Source: a bacterium
Lineage (GTDB): Bacteria > Campylobacterota > Campylobacteria > Campylobacterales > Sulfurimonadaceae
Assembly: GCA_018822665.1 (NCBI GenBank)
Contig: JAHJJX010000014.1
Location: 62,001-126,000, forward strand
Direction of reading: 5' to 3'
Length of the DNA: 64,000 nucleotides
The notes beneath the pieces were generated by a model. It was not told the DNA's origin and did not search any database. It was given only the letters and a program-made list of their open reading frames with translations. Numbering within the stretch: the stretch's first letter is position 1; each line of letters opens with the position of its first letter. Positions 46,343 through 55,455 of the stretch are shown here, in pieces. The translations under genes were made by a program, and so were the position numbers.

Positions 46343-47456
46343 GCCTACTCCTTAATTGTTCTTTGAGAAGATTGATTTCCTCTTTAAGAGTTATTATGCG
46401 CTCTTCTCGCCCAATAGCAATATTTCCAAAGCGTCTTAACTCTTCGTTGCTCTCACTCATTACTGCGTACCTGCGTGCAAAAACATAATATAATAGAGAG
46501 ATTAAAGCTGTTAATACTATTATAAAAAAAAGAGCAAACCATGGAAAATAAGTTGTATACTCAGAAACAAAGGTTTCGTTGGCCACTACTTCGATTTTCC
46601 ATCTATGACCGAAAAATTCGATTAAAACAGAAGAAGATATTTCCGGCACTTCGATATCTAAGATATTGAACTGCTTAGAGTAAAACATATTGCTCTCAGA
46701 AGAGGCATCAATATCGTAAATTCTTATACTTAATCCCTTTACATTATCTATATTTTCTATAGAGTGAGAAATAAAATTATCCACATTCATAGTTATGGCA
46801 TACAAGCCTTCAAAGTGCTCAAGTCTGTCTGCATTTTTATAAACAGGACAGTAGAGCAGGAAATTGTTTTGCTGTTCTTGGTAAACAAGTCGAAATGGCG
46901 AAGTCATAGAAATATTACCGGAGTTCTTAGCTATAGTTAATGCCTGAAGGCTCTGTGCTATGGTTCCAGTGTCAAATCCAAGTGCCTTTTCGTTTCCTTT
47001 ATAAGGCTCTACGTAATATACAGGGTAATAATATTCCCTCTCCTCAGCAGGAACTATATCCCCATTGTTGCCAAGTTGCGTGAAACTAAAGTTCTTAAAA
47101 CCATCCTTTACTGCTTTTTGTATATACAGGGTTTTTTCTTCTTTTTTTACTTCAGGAATCCATTCAATCATCTGAATATCCGGATATTTTTTCAAAACAA
47201 TATGCGTAAACTTTGAGAATTCATCACGCTTTATATACCCATGAGCGGAGTGTATAGCCAAAAGCGATTCAAATACATGCGTAGTGTGTTCGAGAGTGTG
47301 TTTTATTGAATTCGCATATTTACCGCTCAGATAGATAAAACTTCCTTTTGCTTTATTTATTTCAGCTTGATGCAACAAGCTAAAAACTGTAAAAGATATT
47401 ATGAAACCTACAAGCAGAATAATTGATGATATTAAATATATTTTATTCTTATTCAT
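46332..47456 (-). CDS. CHASE-domain membrane sensor without output domain
   Basis: 374 residues: membrane helix (about 7-28), CHASE domain in the periplasm (about 45-300, with IQMIEWIPEV and YYPVYYVEPYKGNEKALGFD), second helix (about 308-330), then a ~40-residue cytosolic coiled coil (FGNIAIGREERIITLKEEIN) that in homologues leads into PAS or kinase domains. It stops there, and the PAS-GAF-HD-GYP gene begins 11 bases earlier in another frame. The two probably form a split receptor. Confidence 0.85.
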   Translation of the reverse strand: MNKNKIYLISSIILLVGFIISFTVFSLLHQAEINKAKGSFIYLSGKYANSIKHTLEHTTHVFESLLAIHSAHGYIKRDEFSKFTHIVLKKYPDIQMIEWIPEVKKEEKTLYIQKAVKDGFKNFSFTQLGNNGDIVPAEEREYYYPVYYVEPYKGNEKALGFDTGTIAQSLQALTIAKNSGNISMTSPFRLVYQEQQNNFLLYCPVYKNADRLEHFEGLYAITMNVDNFISHSIENIDNVKGLSIRIYDIDASSESNMFYSKQFNILDIEVPEISSSVLIEFFGHRWKIEVVANETFVSEYTTYFPWFALFFIIVLTALISLLYYVFARRYAVMSESNEELRRFGNIAIGREERIITLKEEINLLKEQLRSRHES

Positions 47457-47491
47457 AAAAAACCTTTATTTTCTTAAATATAATCTTTACT

Positions 47492-47497
47492 ATTTTA
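47492..47497 (-). promoter_or_regulatory. Candidate -10 box for the CHASE gene
   Basis: Minus-strand TAAAAT, 36 bases before the ATG. The rest of 47498-47686 holds a short 6-base inverted repeat (47551-47566) but no gene. Confidence 0.35.
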
Positions 47498-47686
47498 CCA
47501 TAAAGAGATAAGCGTATAATGCTAACTAACGAATGTTATATTGTAGTCAGCTAGTTATAAAACTAGTAAAATTTTAGATGCCATCAGGTATATCTGAAGA
47601 AATTTAGATAGAAAAATAGTGCTTAGAAGTTTTATAAAATGTTATTTAAAGTGCTTGTTTTTAGGGAGTTTTTTTGAGTTTAAGTA

Positions 47687-47763
47687 TGGTGCGCCCGACA
47701 TGATTCGAACATGTGACCGCTGGTACCGCAAACCAGTGCTCTATCCAGCTGAGCTACGAGCGC
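47687..47763 (-). tRNA. tRNA-Arg, anticodon GCG
   Basis: 77 bases with 3' CCA encoded. The acceptor stem GCGCTCG pairs with CGGGCGC; D arm GCTC...GAGC; anticodon stem CTGGT/ACCAG around the loop TTGCGGT, giving anticodon GCG; T arm with TTCGAAT. Reads CGC and, by wobble, CGU. Most bacteria use ACG (inosine) for these codons. Confidence 0.93.
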
Positions 47764-47829
47764 ACACCATCTCTGTTTTAAGAGGTTGAAATTATATCAC
47801 TTTTAACTTATAAAATAATAAAATAATAA

Positions 47830-48048
47830 CTATTTTTCAAGATTTTTCAAGATTTCTTTCATTTTTTGGTCTTGCACAAATAATTCATGATTTTTTCTAA
47901 CGTAAGCTTGAAGCAATAACTTTAAGTCATTGTTCCCCTCAACATTAAAGTCTTTTGACATCTGATGTGCTAAAAATGTACCAAAAGCATCTTCCACATC
48001 AACATCAAATCGACGGCCGCCAATATGTAAACCTAATTTTTTACTCAT
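47830..48048 (-). CDS. ZapA-like cell-division protein
   Basis: 72 residues: a short N-terminal beta region (KKLGLHIGGRRFDVDVE) followed by helices to the end, the layout of ZapA, which cross-links FtsZ filaments. Length is at the short end of the family. Placed six bases after the coiled-coil gene. Assigned by pattern, not alignment. Confidence 0.55.
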   Translation of the reverse strand: MSKKLGLHIGGRRFDVDVEDAFGTFLAHQMSKDFNVEGNNDLKLLLQAYVRKNHELFVQDQKMKEILKNLEK

Positions 48049-48053
48049 ATATT

Positions 48054-48284
48054 CTAGCCTAAAATACTTTCTATTTTATTCACTATCTCTTCTATTTCCA
48101 AGTCTTTCATCGCATTTTCGTCAACCAATCTTTCAATCTCATGGTTTTTAAGTTCTCTCTCCCCTTTAAGGGTAATCACCTCCATGCGTAGCACTTCATT
48201 TTCACTTTTGAGAGAATGGTACTCCTGCAATATTTGTGAAACTTTATCGTTTAATTTTTCTAAAGTACTTTGGCTTTGCATCAT
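48054..48284 (-). CDS. ZapB-like coiled-coil protein
   Basis: 76 residues almost entirely coiled coil, with heptad Leu/Ile pattern from residue 8 (LEKLNDKVSQILQEYHSLKS) to the end. Size and structure match ZapB-type division proteins, and the ZapA-like gene follows. No enzymatic motif. Low sequence complexity makes the name tentative. Confidence 0.5.
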   Translation of the reverse strand: MMQSQSTLEKLNDKVSQILQEYHSLKSENEVLRMEVITLKGERELKNHEIERLVDENAMKDLEIEEIVNKIESILG

Positions 48285-48477
48285 AATTCCTATTTTTTTG
48301 TATATCTATAATTCTATCACAAAAAATACAATCGACAAGGTCAATTTAACATAACCTGAAGCGGTACAATAAGGAAAAAAATTCAAACAAATATCACATA
48401 AATATAATTATCAAGGGAAATTTGACAATTTCTGTTGTACAATATTTCCTTCATAAACATACTTTAAGGCATATAAA

Positions 48478-49461
48478 ATGAAGGTTATAAGAGTTACAAA
48501 GAATCTTATTAAAAATTCATACTCATCTTTTGATGCCAATACTTTGAGAGTGGGAGATATTGTCTCACACGACATCTATATAAAACGGTCCTCTCAATAT
48601 ATTATTATCATTGAGGCGCAAACACCACTCAATGAAAGATTGTACAACATATTACAAAATCAGGATAATTTATATATTGTCCATAAAGAAGAGGATAATG
48701 TTTATATTTTAGATTCGCAAGTAAATCATCCTGTTGATATTAATTGTAAAACTTTACTCATTCGAATCAAACACAATAAAAATAATTTTATTAAAGACCT
48801 TGAATTACTTTACAATATTAACGGCAATGTTTTTAATAATTTTTTGGAAAATTCCGAGAATAAAATTGATTTATTTTGTATAGCTTCTATTGTTGAGTCT
48901 ATTATTTTTTTGATAAAGCAACATACTTTTTTTGTAAAAAAAATCATGCCCCATCTGCATGATAATTATAAGTTGCCCATACACTCTCTGCACGTAGCAA
49001 TTTACGCACTTCATATTGGCATCCTGCTTCATTTTTCTGATGAGAAGCTTTTAAAATTAGGAAAAGCCGCTTTAGTGCATGATATTGGCAAAAAGAATAT
49101 GGATGCAATAGTAGATAAGCATAGTGCCCTTAATTTAGAGGAGTTAGAATTAACAAAGCAACATTCTAGTTACAGCGTAGATATTCTTAAAGCACACGGC
49201 ATAGAAGATGCTCTTATTATTGACGCCGTCAAACACCATCATGAAAGATATGACGGGAGCGGATATCCCGATAATTTATTACGCAGTCAAATCAGTGAAT
49301 TTGCATCCATCTTAGCTGTTTGCGATGTTTTTGACGCATTAACAACAGCCAGACCTTACAGAAAAGGGAATAGCACCTTTGAATCGTTAAAACTCATGAT
49401 GAAAGAACCTTCTATGACACATCAATTTAATCATGAATATATTAAATTGCTTTTAATTTAA
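48478..49461 (+). CDS. HD-GYP domain phosphodiesterase
   Basis: 327 residues. N-terminal ~125 residues contain a beta-rich region (TLRVGDIVSHDIYIKRSSQY and LNERLYNILQNQDNLYIVH) that I do not recognise; HD-GYP domain follows (about 160-320) with HVAIYALHIG, VHDIGKKNMDAI, KHHHERYDGSGYPDN and VCDVFDALTTARPYRKG. All metal ligands seem present. Soluble. Upstream 193 bases contain a possible promoter region but no other gene. Confidence 0.85.
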   Translation: MKVIRVTKNLIKNSYSSFDANTLRVGDIVSHDIYIKRSSQYIIIIEAQTPLNERLYNILQNQDNLYIVHKEEDNVYILDSQVNHPVDINCKTLLIRIKHNKNNFIKDLELLYNINGNVFNNFLENSENKIDLFCIASIVESIIFLIKQHTFFVKKIMPHLHDNYKLPIHSLHVAIYALHIGILLHFSDEKLLKLGKAALVHDIGKKNMDAIVDKHSALNLEELELTKQHSSYSVDILKAHGIEDALIIDAVKHHHERYDGSGYPDNLLRSQISEFASILAVCDVFDALTTARPYRKGNSTFESLKLMMKEPSMTHQFNHEYIKLLLI

Positions 49462-49462
49462 A

Positions 49463-50341
49463 CTAAAATCCCCTCAATACATTTGGCACAAAAGCACTTT
49501 CTCCGGTGTTGAGCGCCAAAGACAATTCGTTAATCAATCTTGCTTTATCTTTTGGAAGCGTTCCTGCCAAATGCAAAGCGTTTGAAGCATGGTTAGACCT
49601 GAATATAATTTTATTGCTTGGATTTAAAAGCTCTAAAAATCTCCTCTGTTCCTCTAAAATATGATAATCATCCAGCAAAATAAAATCATTAAAATATTTC
49701 AAAAAATTATCTTTGGCATCTTCTTCCAATCCTAGCTGTAAAGTCGACAGATAATTAACGGTGGTTGCATTAATAATTTTTGCCGTATCTTCTATATGTT
49801 CTTTGGTGTATTTTTCACCGCCGATACCCAAAATAACCGTTGCGGATATTTTCATTCCTATTTTTGAAACTTTATTCAGCGATTCAATTATCTCCCTTGA
49901 ATCCACTCCTTTTGTTATCTTTTTAAGGACAGTATTACTGCCTGTTTCAATCCCGTAATAAATGAGGGTGAGATTGTTCTCATAAAGCTGCTTTAAATCT
50001 TTTTCAGACTTCTTCAGTATATTTTGCGCAGAAGCATAAAGAGAAACTCTTTTTAACCGAGGAAAGGATTGTTTTAAATATTGCAAGAGGTTTGTTAAAT
50101 ATTCTGTGTCCAAAGATAAAGCATCTCCATCTGCTAAAAATATTTTGTTGGCATGTGGATAATAATCGGCTAAGATATCTATCTCTTTGAAAATCTCTTT
50201 TATATCTCTGAGCTGATACTTTTTAGTTTTATACATGGAGCAAAAACTGCAGTTATTGTAACTGCACCCGTATGTAGCCTGAATAATAACATTATCCGCT
50301 TCCGCGGGCGGTCTATAAAGCGGATGGGAATAATTGAACAT
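49463..50341 (-). CDS. Radical SAM protein
   Basis: 292 residues. The cluster motif reads YGCSYNNCSFCSMYK, i.e. Cx4Cx2C instead of the usual Cx3Cx2C, a form known in the COG1032-type 'YGCSxNxCxFCxMYK' branch. IFLADGDALSLD and YYGIETGSNTVLKKITKG complete the TIM-barrel signature. Product unknown. Starts two bases after the helicase stop codon (cotranscribed). One DUS-like site encodes YPHANK. Confidence 0.8.
   Translation of the reverse strand: MFNYSHPLYRPPAEADNVIIQATYGCSYNNCSFCSMYKTKKYQLRDIKEIFKEIDILADYYPHANKIFLADGDALSLDTEYLTNLLQYLKQSFPRLKRVSLYASAQNILKKSEKDLKQLYENNLTLIYYGIETGSNTVLKKITKGVDSREIIESLNKVSKIGMKISATVILGIGGEKYTKEHIEDTAKIINATTVNYLSTLQLGLEEDAKDNFLKYFNDFILLDDYHILEEQRRFLELLNPSNKIIFRSNHASNALHLAGTLPKDKARLINELSLALNTGESAFVPNVLRGF
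50150..50159 (+). repeat. DUS-like 10-mer, site 19
   Basis: In the radical SAM gene, encodes YPHANK. Confidence 0.9.
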
Positions 50342-50342
50342 A

Positions 50343-51587
50343 TTATTTTAATGCAGCATTTTTCGCAGCTTCTTCTCTTGCTTTATCTTTTTTGCTTTTG
50401 CCCTTGCCTTTCACCGGCTCTTTGCCTTTTTCTTTAACCGGTGCACTTCCTACAAGCGAATACCCTTGTATCTGCTCTCTCTCAAGCTTCATTGCGGAGC
50501 GTTTTTCTATAAGAGCAAAATGCTCTTTATCTTCGTGAGATATAAAGGAAACGGCGACACCGGATTTTCCTGCCCTGCCGGTTCGTCCAATACGGTGTAT
50601 ATAATCGATGGGAGAGCGGGGAAGGTCAAAGTTTACGACACACGCAATATCTTTGATATCAACTCCGCGCGCAACGATATCTGTGCTAAAGAGGATGCGG
50701 ATTTTTTTGTTTTTAAACTGCTCTAAGGTGTAGTTACGCTCTTCTTGAGTTAAATCGCCATGCAAAGAATCTGCCAAAAAACCATACTTTTTAAACTTCT
50801 CTGCGATGTTATCCGCCGCTCTTTTGCTTGCCATAAATACCAGCACCTGCTCCCATTTTTGAGTGTTTAACAGATGTCTTAACAAAGGACCGCGATTTTC
50901 ACGGTTTACCTCTATAACGCGCTGAGAGATACTCTCTGCAGTCGGCTCTTCATGTTCAATAGTTACTTCAACAGGGCTTTGCGTAATTTTAGATGCTATG
51001 GCTAACATTTTTGAAGGATATGTGGCAGAAAAAAGTAGATTTTGACGTGTAGAGGGAATGGCTTCGAGAATAAGTTCAAGCTCTTGGGCAAAACTTAAAT
51101 CAAGCATTTTATCCGCTTCATCAAGAACAAAAAAATCTATATGCGACAGATTCATTTGCTTTTTATGAAGCACATCTAAAAATCTGCCTGATGTAGCCAC
51201 TAAAATATCACATCCTTGCTGGATTGCATACAGTTGATTCCCGATACTTTCCCCGCCTATAATGCTCACAACTTTTGGCTTTTTGTCTAAACTTGCACCA
51301 AAGGTTTCAAATGTTTTGGCAACCTGAAGGGTTAATTCTCTTGTCGGAGTCAATACAAGAACTTTAATTTTTGCCTTTCCCTCCCCCTTTGTTTTAAATA
51401 ACATTTCCAAAATCGGCAAAACAAAACTAGCGCTTTTTCCACTGCCTGTTTGAGCCCTTGCCATGATGTCATGCCCTTGCAAAACAAGCGGAATGACTTT
51501 TTCTTGTATAGGAGTCGGCTCTAAAAAGGTATTTTTTTGAAGCGTTTGTAATAATTGCGGCGAAAGACCTAGGGTAGAAAATGACAT
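50343..51587 (-). CDS. DEAD-box RNA helicase (RhlE-like)
   Basis: 414 residues: Q motif FLEPTPIQEKVIP, Walker A ARAQTGSGKSASFVLP, LTPTRELTLQ, VLDEADKMLDL, SAT in FSATYPSK, and C-terminal HRIGRTGRAG. The tail (about 380-414) is basic and Lys-rich, like RhlE. Start at 51587 has AGGA eight bases upstream; an in-frame start ten codons earlier does not. Unwinds RNA in ribosome assembly or decay (family knowledge). Confidence 0.92.
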   Translation of the reverse strand: MSFSTLGLSPQLLQTLQKNTFLEPTPIQEKVIPLVLQGHDIMARAQTGSGKSASFVLPILEMLFKTKGEGKAKIKVLVLTPTRELTLQVAKTFETFGASLDKKPKVVSIIGGESIGNQLYAIQQGCDILVATSGRFLDVLHKKQMNLSHIDFFVLDEADKMLDLSFAQELELILEAIPSTRQNLLFSATYPSKMLAIASKITQSPVEVTIEHEEPTAESISQRVIEVNRENRGPLLRHLLNTQKWEQVLVFMASKRAADNIAEKFKKYGFLADSLHGDLTQEERNYTLEQFKNKKIRILFSTDIVARGVDIKDIACVVNFDLPRSPIDYIHRIGRTGRAGKSGVAVSFISHEDKEHFALIEKRSAMKLEREQIQGYSLVGSAPVKEKGKEPVKGKGKSKKDKAREEAAKNAALK

Positions 51588-51716
51588 AAATCTGTTCCTC
51601 TTAATAATGATGTGCATTTTAGTGCGTTTGGGCTTTAATTCAGCCTTTTAAAATGTCAAATAGAAGAAAATTTGATACATTCATCACTTATGAATATATC
51701 AGTGGAAGCTTTTCAA

Positions 51717-53321
51717 CTATTGCGCAGTAATTTTTACAATTGCATCCAATGCCTTTTGCAAAGGCTCTGCGCTCAAACCATTATCATGCAATAATTTTTC
51801 AATTTTTTTCGGTATTTTGGGTTGAACATTCCCGTTAAGCTCTATGAGTCTATATACAATATGATTTGCAAGACATAGATGATAAACTTCTTCAGGAGCA
51901 TTCTGCGGATAATCACTAAATCGGATTGAATCAATAATATCATTATCCAACTGCCAATAACTAAGAATATCGCTACTTACATACGCTGTAGTCGTATGCG
52001 TAAACTTTTCCTCCGCATGTTGCACACCATTTTCATTTAAGTCTTTCAAAAAGTTATCTTTTTTATCCGGTGTAGCAATCTCTCCTGCAATAAGAAGTTG
52101 TCCTATATTACCCAATATAGCTGTTGTTGAGAGTATAGATAATGAAGAGATAGATACTTTAGAATACCATTTAATCATAAGCGTCAAACGTAAAGCAGCA
52201 ACATTCGAAAAAACCGATTCGGAAATATTATACGCACTTAAATCTGTTTTACCAAATGCATTAATCATTTTAGTTAAAGCAATCGCTTTGACTCTCATCT
52301 TGCCGAATATACTTATAGCATGGTCGACAGTATTTATCTCTTCTAAGCCATACATTGGGTTTCTTGCGGCTTTGAGTATCATGCCAGAAATAATTGGGTC
52401 AAGTTTTACAACTTTTATAAGCTCTTTTATAGATATTTCTTCATCATTACATATTCGCTGTATCTGCAAAATAGATGCATGCAGCGGCTGAAGTGTTTGA
52501 ATAAAATTTTTAATTTTTTTATTACTTATCAAAAAATGTCTCGGAGTAAAATGGGAGTCTATAACCGATAAAAGTTCACGTTTAAGGACATCTCCCATAA
52601 TTGGATTTTTTATAATGTGGTAAATACCTTCTGCGCCAAGCTTCACAAATGTATCCCTGTCAGATTTATCCACTATGACAATTATTGCTGATAGCGGAGC
52701 ATGTATTTGAGATAATTTTGATGCTTTGATACTCTCTTTGCTAAAATTTATTATGCATATATTTGCTTGCTCATTTATAATTTTTTTTTCAAAATCGGCG
52801 AGGCTGTCTGTTTGCTGTACGCTTATAAAAGTTTTTTTCAAAGCACCGACTAATTGATTCGAACGTTTTGTATTATCATCCAAATAGATTATGGAGATTT
52901 TTTTCATAATTGATGATAATTTTTCGTTGGAAGTATGAATATCAACCGCTCTTAGCAATAGCGGATTTACTTTAGAAAATTCAGTAGCCGTGCTTTCCAT
53001 TTCTTGCATCCAAACCGAACATTGTTCTTGAACTCTTAAAAGCCATTCAACTATATTTGTATCTGCAGGTCCGTTCACATCCCTTAGCGAGCTTAGCACT
53101 TTTTCAACTTTGTCTACTACTGTTGTAATTGCTTCAAAATGAAAATAACGGCTATTGGCTTTTATGCCGTGAAATATTCTAAATAAATTATTCACTGCGC
53201 TTTCGTAAGATTCAGGGTTTTGTAAATCAGAGATGCCATTCTCGATATGCACCATATTATTTATAAATTGATCTTTAAAAATTTCATAGATTTCATATTC
53301 AAAATCATTTGTATCTATCAT
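51717..53321 (-). CDS. Hpt - pseudoreceiver - HDOD signalling protein
   Basis: 534 residues in three parts: Hpt-like domain (about 5-110) with NLFRIFHGIKANSRYF keeping the phospho-His; a receiver-like fold (about 140-255) where the phospho-Asp position reads CIINFS, so no phosphorylation expected; HDOD domain (about 275-480; LQPLHASILQIQRICNDEEI and DPIISGMILKAARNP). HDOD domains lack catalytic HD residues and act in protein interaction. Last gene of the chemosensory operon, 17 bases after the preceding stop. Role unknown. Confidence 0.8.
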   Translation of the reverse strand: MIDTNDFEYEIYEIFKDQFINNMVHIENGISDLQNPESYESAVNNLFRIFHGIKANSRYFHFEAITTVVDKVEKVLSSLRDVNGPADTNIVEWLLRVQEQCSVWMQEMESTATEFSKVNPLLLRAVDIHTSNEKLSSIMKKISIIYLDDNTKRSNQLVGALKKTFISVQQTDSLADFEKKIINEQANICIINFSKESIKASKLSQIHAPLSAIIVIVDKSDRDTFVKLGAEGIYHIIKNPIMGDVLKRELLSVIDSHFTPRHFLISNKKIKNFIQTLQPLHASILQIQRICNDEEISIKELIKVVKLDPIISGMILKAARNPMYGLEEINTVDHAISIFGKMRVKAIALTKMINAFGKTDLSAYNISESVFSNVAALRLTLMIKWYSKVSISSLSILSTTAILGNIGQLLIAGEIATPDKKDNFLKDLNENGVQHAEEKFTHTTTAYVSSDILSYWQLDNDIIDSIRFSDYPQNAPEEVYHLCLANHIVYRLIELNGNVQPKIPKKIEKLLHDNGLSAEPLQKALDAIVKITAQ

Positions 53322-53338
53322 TGAAATATTCTTCCTTA

Positions 53339-54409
53339 TTAAAAAAATTCTATTGTATCTTCATCGCTTACGTTTTTTTCATTTGGTTTAAAGATTATTT
53401 CCAATTCCAAACATGTATTGGCAAAAGAGGCATCAAAATAATGAATATTATCTGTTGTTTTAGAGATAAAAACTAAATCAATCCATTTATCAAAATCTTC
53501 CAGCATTGTCACTAAAATATCTATAAAAAGTTCCTGTTTGCTTATATCTGTAAAAACTTCATCTTCTAAATTTTCCACAAATTTTATAAGATGTGTTGCT
53601 GCTTGCGAGGCAACGGGGAAAACTCCGATTATATCAAGTGCTTTTATAAGTTCTCGAACCCCTTCAAGCACTTCTTTGAGAACTAGTCTCAAAGAAGCTA
53701 TGTTATAATTTTCTATCGAGCAAAGCAATAACTCGTAATACGCTATTTTTTCGCGAAAATTATCAATTTTCTCTTTTCCGCGAACATCCAAATCTTCTAC
53801 ATCAACATTTTCCATATCATTAATACTGTTGCGAATCTTATACTTTTGTACGAGTGTTTCATTTTCTTCAATTTTATTGAGTCTTGGTGTTCTTTCTTGT
53901 GTGGTTCGATTTTTCAGCTCTTCACTTTTTCTCGCAACATTCTCTCGTGCCATGGATTCCAACTGCTCAACATAATGCTCTAAAAGTTTCTTTTCATTGA
54001 TATAGTGAAGGGTTCTTTGAAGTACCTTCATGGTTAAGTCTTCATTATACGGCTTAGGCAATATGGCATCTACACCGTTTAACATATATGTTCTCATAAG
54101 ATTCAAATCTTCTTCACTCGTCATAACAATAATTCGAACATTAAAATCTTTCTCACGAATTTTTTGTACTAATTCCATCCCATTCATTTGTGGCATGTAA
54201 TTATCGCTGATAATCAAATCAACCGGCTTCTTTTTTTGATTGCAAAAATAATCGTATGCTTCTGCTCCGTTACTCTTCATGGTAAAGGTATGAAATATTC
54301 CATGAAAAAGCCGACGGTATAATCCCTGCATCATTAAATCATCTTCAGCGATAAGGACATGTACGTTTTTAGCATCCTCTTTTATCATTTGTAAAATACT
54401 TGTTTCCAT
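53339..54409 (-). CDS. Response regulator with unknown C-terminal helical domain
   Basis: 356 residues. Receiver domain (about 15-130) complete: LIAEDDLMMQGLYRR, LIISDNYMPQMNGMELV, IIVMTSEED and ILPKPYNED. A coiled-coil segment (about 130-190) leads to a ~160-residue helical region without a known motif, ending acidic. The ATG is preceded by AGGAG eight bases away; an in-frame start three codons earlier overlaps that site. Between cheB and the HDOD gene, so likely an output of this CheA. Confidence 0.8.
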   Translation of the reverse strand: METSILQMIKEDAKNVHVLIAEDDLMMQGLYRRLFHGIFHTFTMKSNGAEAYDYFCNQKKKPVDLIISDNYMPQMNGMELVQKIREKDFNVRIIVMTSEEDLNLMRTYMLNGVDAILPKPYNEDLTMKVLQRTLHYINEKKLLEHYVEQLESMARENVARKSEELKNRTTQERTPRLNKIEENETLVQKYKIRNSINDMENVDVEDLDVRGKEKIDNFREKIAYYELLLCSIENYNIASLRLVLKEVLEGVRELIKALDIIGVFPVASQAATHLIKFVENLEDEVFTDISKQELFIDILVTMLEDFDKWIDLVFISKTTDNIHYFDASFANTCLELEIIFKPNEKNVSDEDTIEFF

Positions 54410-54420
54410 AATCTTCACTC

Positions 54421-55455
54421 CTATATAATTTCATTAATATTTTCTGCAACTTGATTAATTTCCAGTTCCATATCAATAGCGCCTATCTCTTTGGCAATTC
54501 TCGGCATTCCGTAAACTACTGCAGATTTCTCGCTCTCTGCAAAAGTTTTTGCACCGGCTTCATGCATCATTTTCAAGCCCATTGCTCCATCACTTCCCAT
54601 ACCCGTCAATAAATAGCCATACGCACTGCTCATGGCGCTTTTAGCAACAGATTTAAACAAAACTGTAACACTTGGCTTATGCGAATGTACTTTAGGAAAA
54701 TCTCGCAAATGCACTTTATATACATTTCCTATCTTATAAACTTCCATGTGGATTCCGCCGGGAGCGATAAGCATCTGTCCATCTTTAACAATGTCATCAT
54801 TTTGAGCTTCCTTTACATAACAATAAGGGGCTATTTGATTTAATCTTTTAGCAAATGAAGCTGTAAAGCCTTGTGGCATATGTTGTGTTACTACGATTCC
54901 CGTATGATTTTTTTTAAGCCCTAAAACAATTTTTTCTAAAGCTTGGACTCCCCCTGTTGATGAACCAATCGCTACAATCTTTTTACTTTCCCTAAGGGCA
55001 TCTATATCTTTAACACTATTCTTTATCGGTGACTCAATGCTCTTTGCAACTCTAACATGTGCGCCGATAGCAGATTTTATTTTTTCGCCGAGTTCATCTT
55101 GATAGTCTAAAAAGAAACTCTCGAGATTTACTTTTGGCTTTTCAATAATATCCACCGCCCCATAACGAAGAGCGTCTATAGCCGCGTCAGAACCTTCCGC
55201 AACCAAGGTTGAACATATTATAACGGGAATAGGTTTTTGTTCGGAAATTTTTCTCAAAAAAGTTATTCCATCCATTTTAGGCATCTCTATATCTAAAATA
55301 AATAAATCAGGAAGTCCGACTTTTTTAAATATTTCAAACGCATCAATAGGGTTGCTGGCTTCTGCAAGAAGTTCAACACCAGAAATTTTACTAATCAATT
55401 TAGAAAAACCACGGCGAACAGCCATAGAATCATCAATTACCATTATTTTAATCAT
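54421..55455 (-). CDS. cheB: Chemotaxis response regulator protein-glutamate methylesterase
   Basis: 344 residues: receiver (1-120; VIDDSMAVRRG, LFILDIEMPKMDGITFLRK, IEKPKV) and CheB methylesterase (about 155-344) with catalytic Ser in AIGSSTGGVQALEK, His in VTQHMPQGFTASFAKRLN and Asp in LTGMGSDGAMGLKMM. Removes methyl groups from or deamidates the MCP, opposing CheR. Full-length with receiver, so phospho-regulated. Confidence 0.96.
   Translation of the reverse strand: MIKIMVIDDSMAVRRGFSKLISKISGVELLAEASNPIDAFEIFKKVGLPDLFILDIEMPKMDGITFLRKISEQKPIPVIICSTLVAEGSDAAIDALRYGAVDIIEKPKVNLESFFLDYQDELGEKIKSAIGAHVRVAKSIESPIKNSVKDIDALRESKKIVAIGSSTGGVQALEKIVLGLKKNHTGIVVTQHMPQGFTASFAKRLNQIAPYCYVKEAQNDDIVKDGQMLIAPGGIHMEVYKIGNVYKVHLRDFPKVHSHKPSVTVLFKSVAKSAMSSAYGYLLTGMGSDGAMGLKMMHEAGAKTFAESEKSAVVYGMPRIAKEIGAIDMELEINQVAENINEII

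Noticed and set aside
47551-47566. CTAGTT/AACTAG inverted repeat as tRNA terminator
   Set aside because: Short A/T-rich stem about 120 bases from the tRNA and no T tract on the correct strand.
48422-48443. TTGACA and TACAAT before the HD-GYP gene as a sigma-70 promoter
   Set aside because: Only ten bases separate them, far below the usual 16-18.
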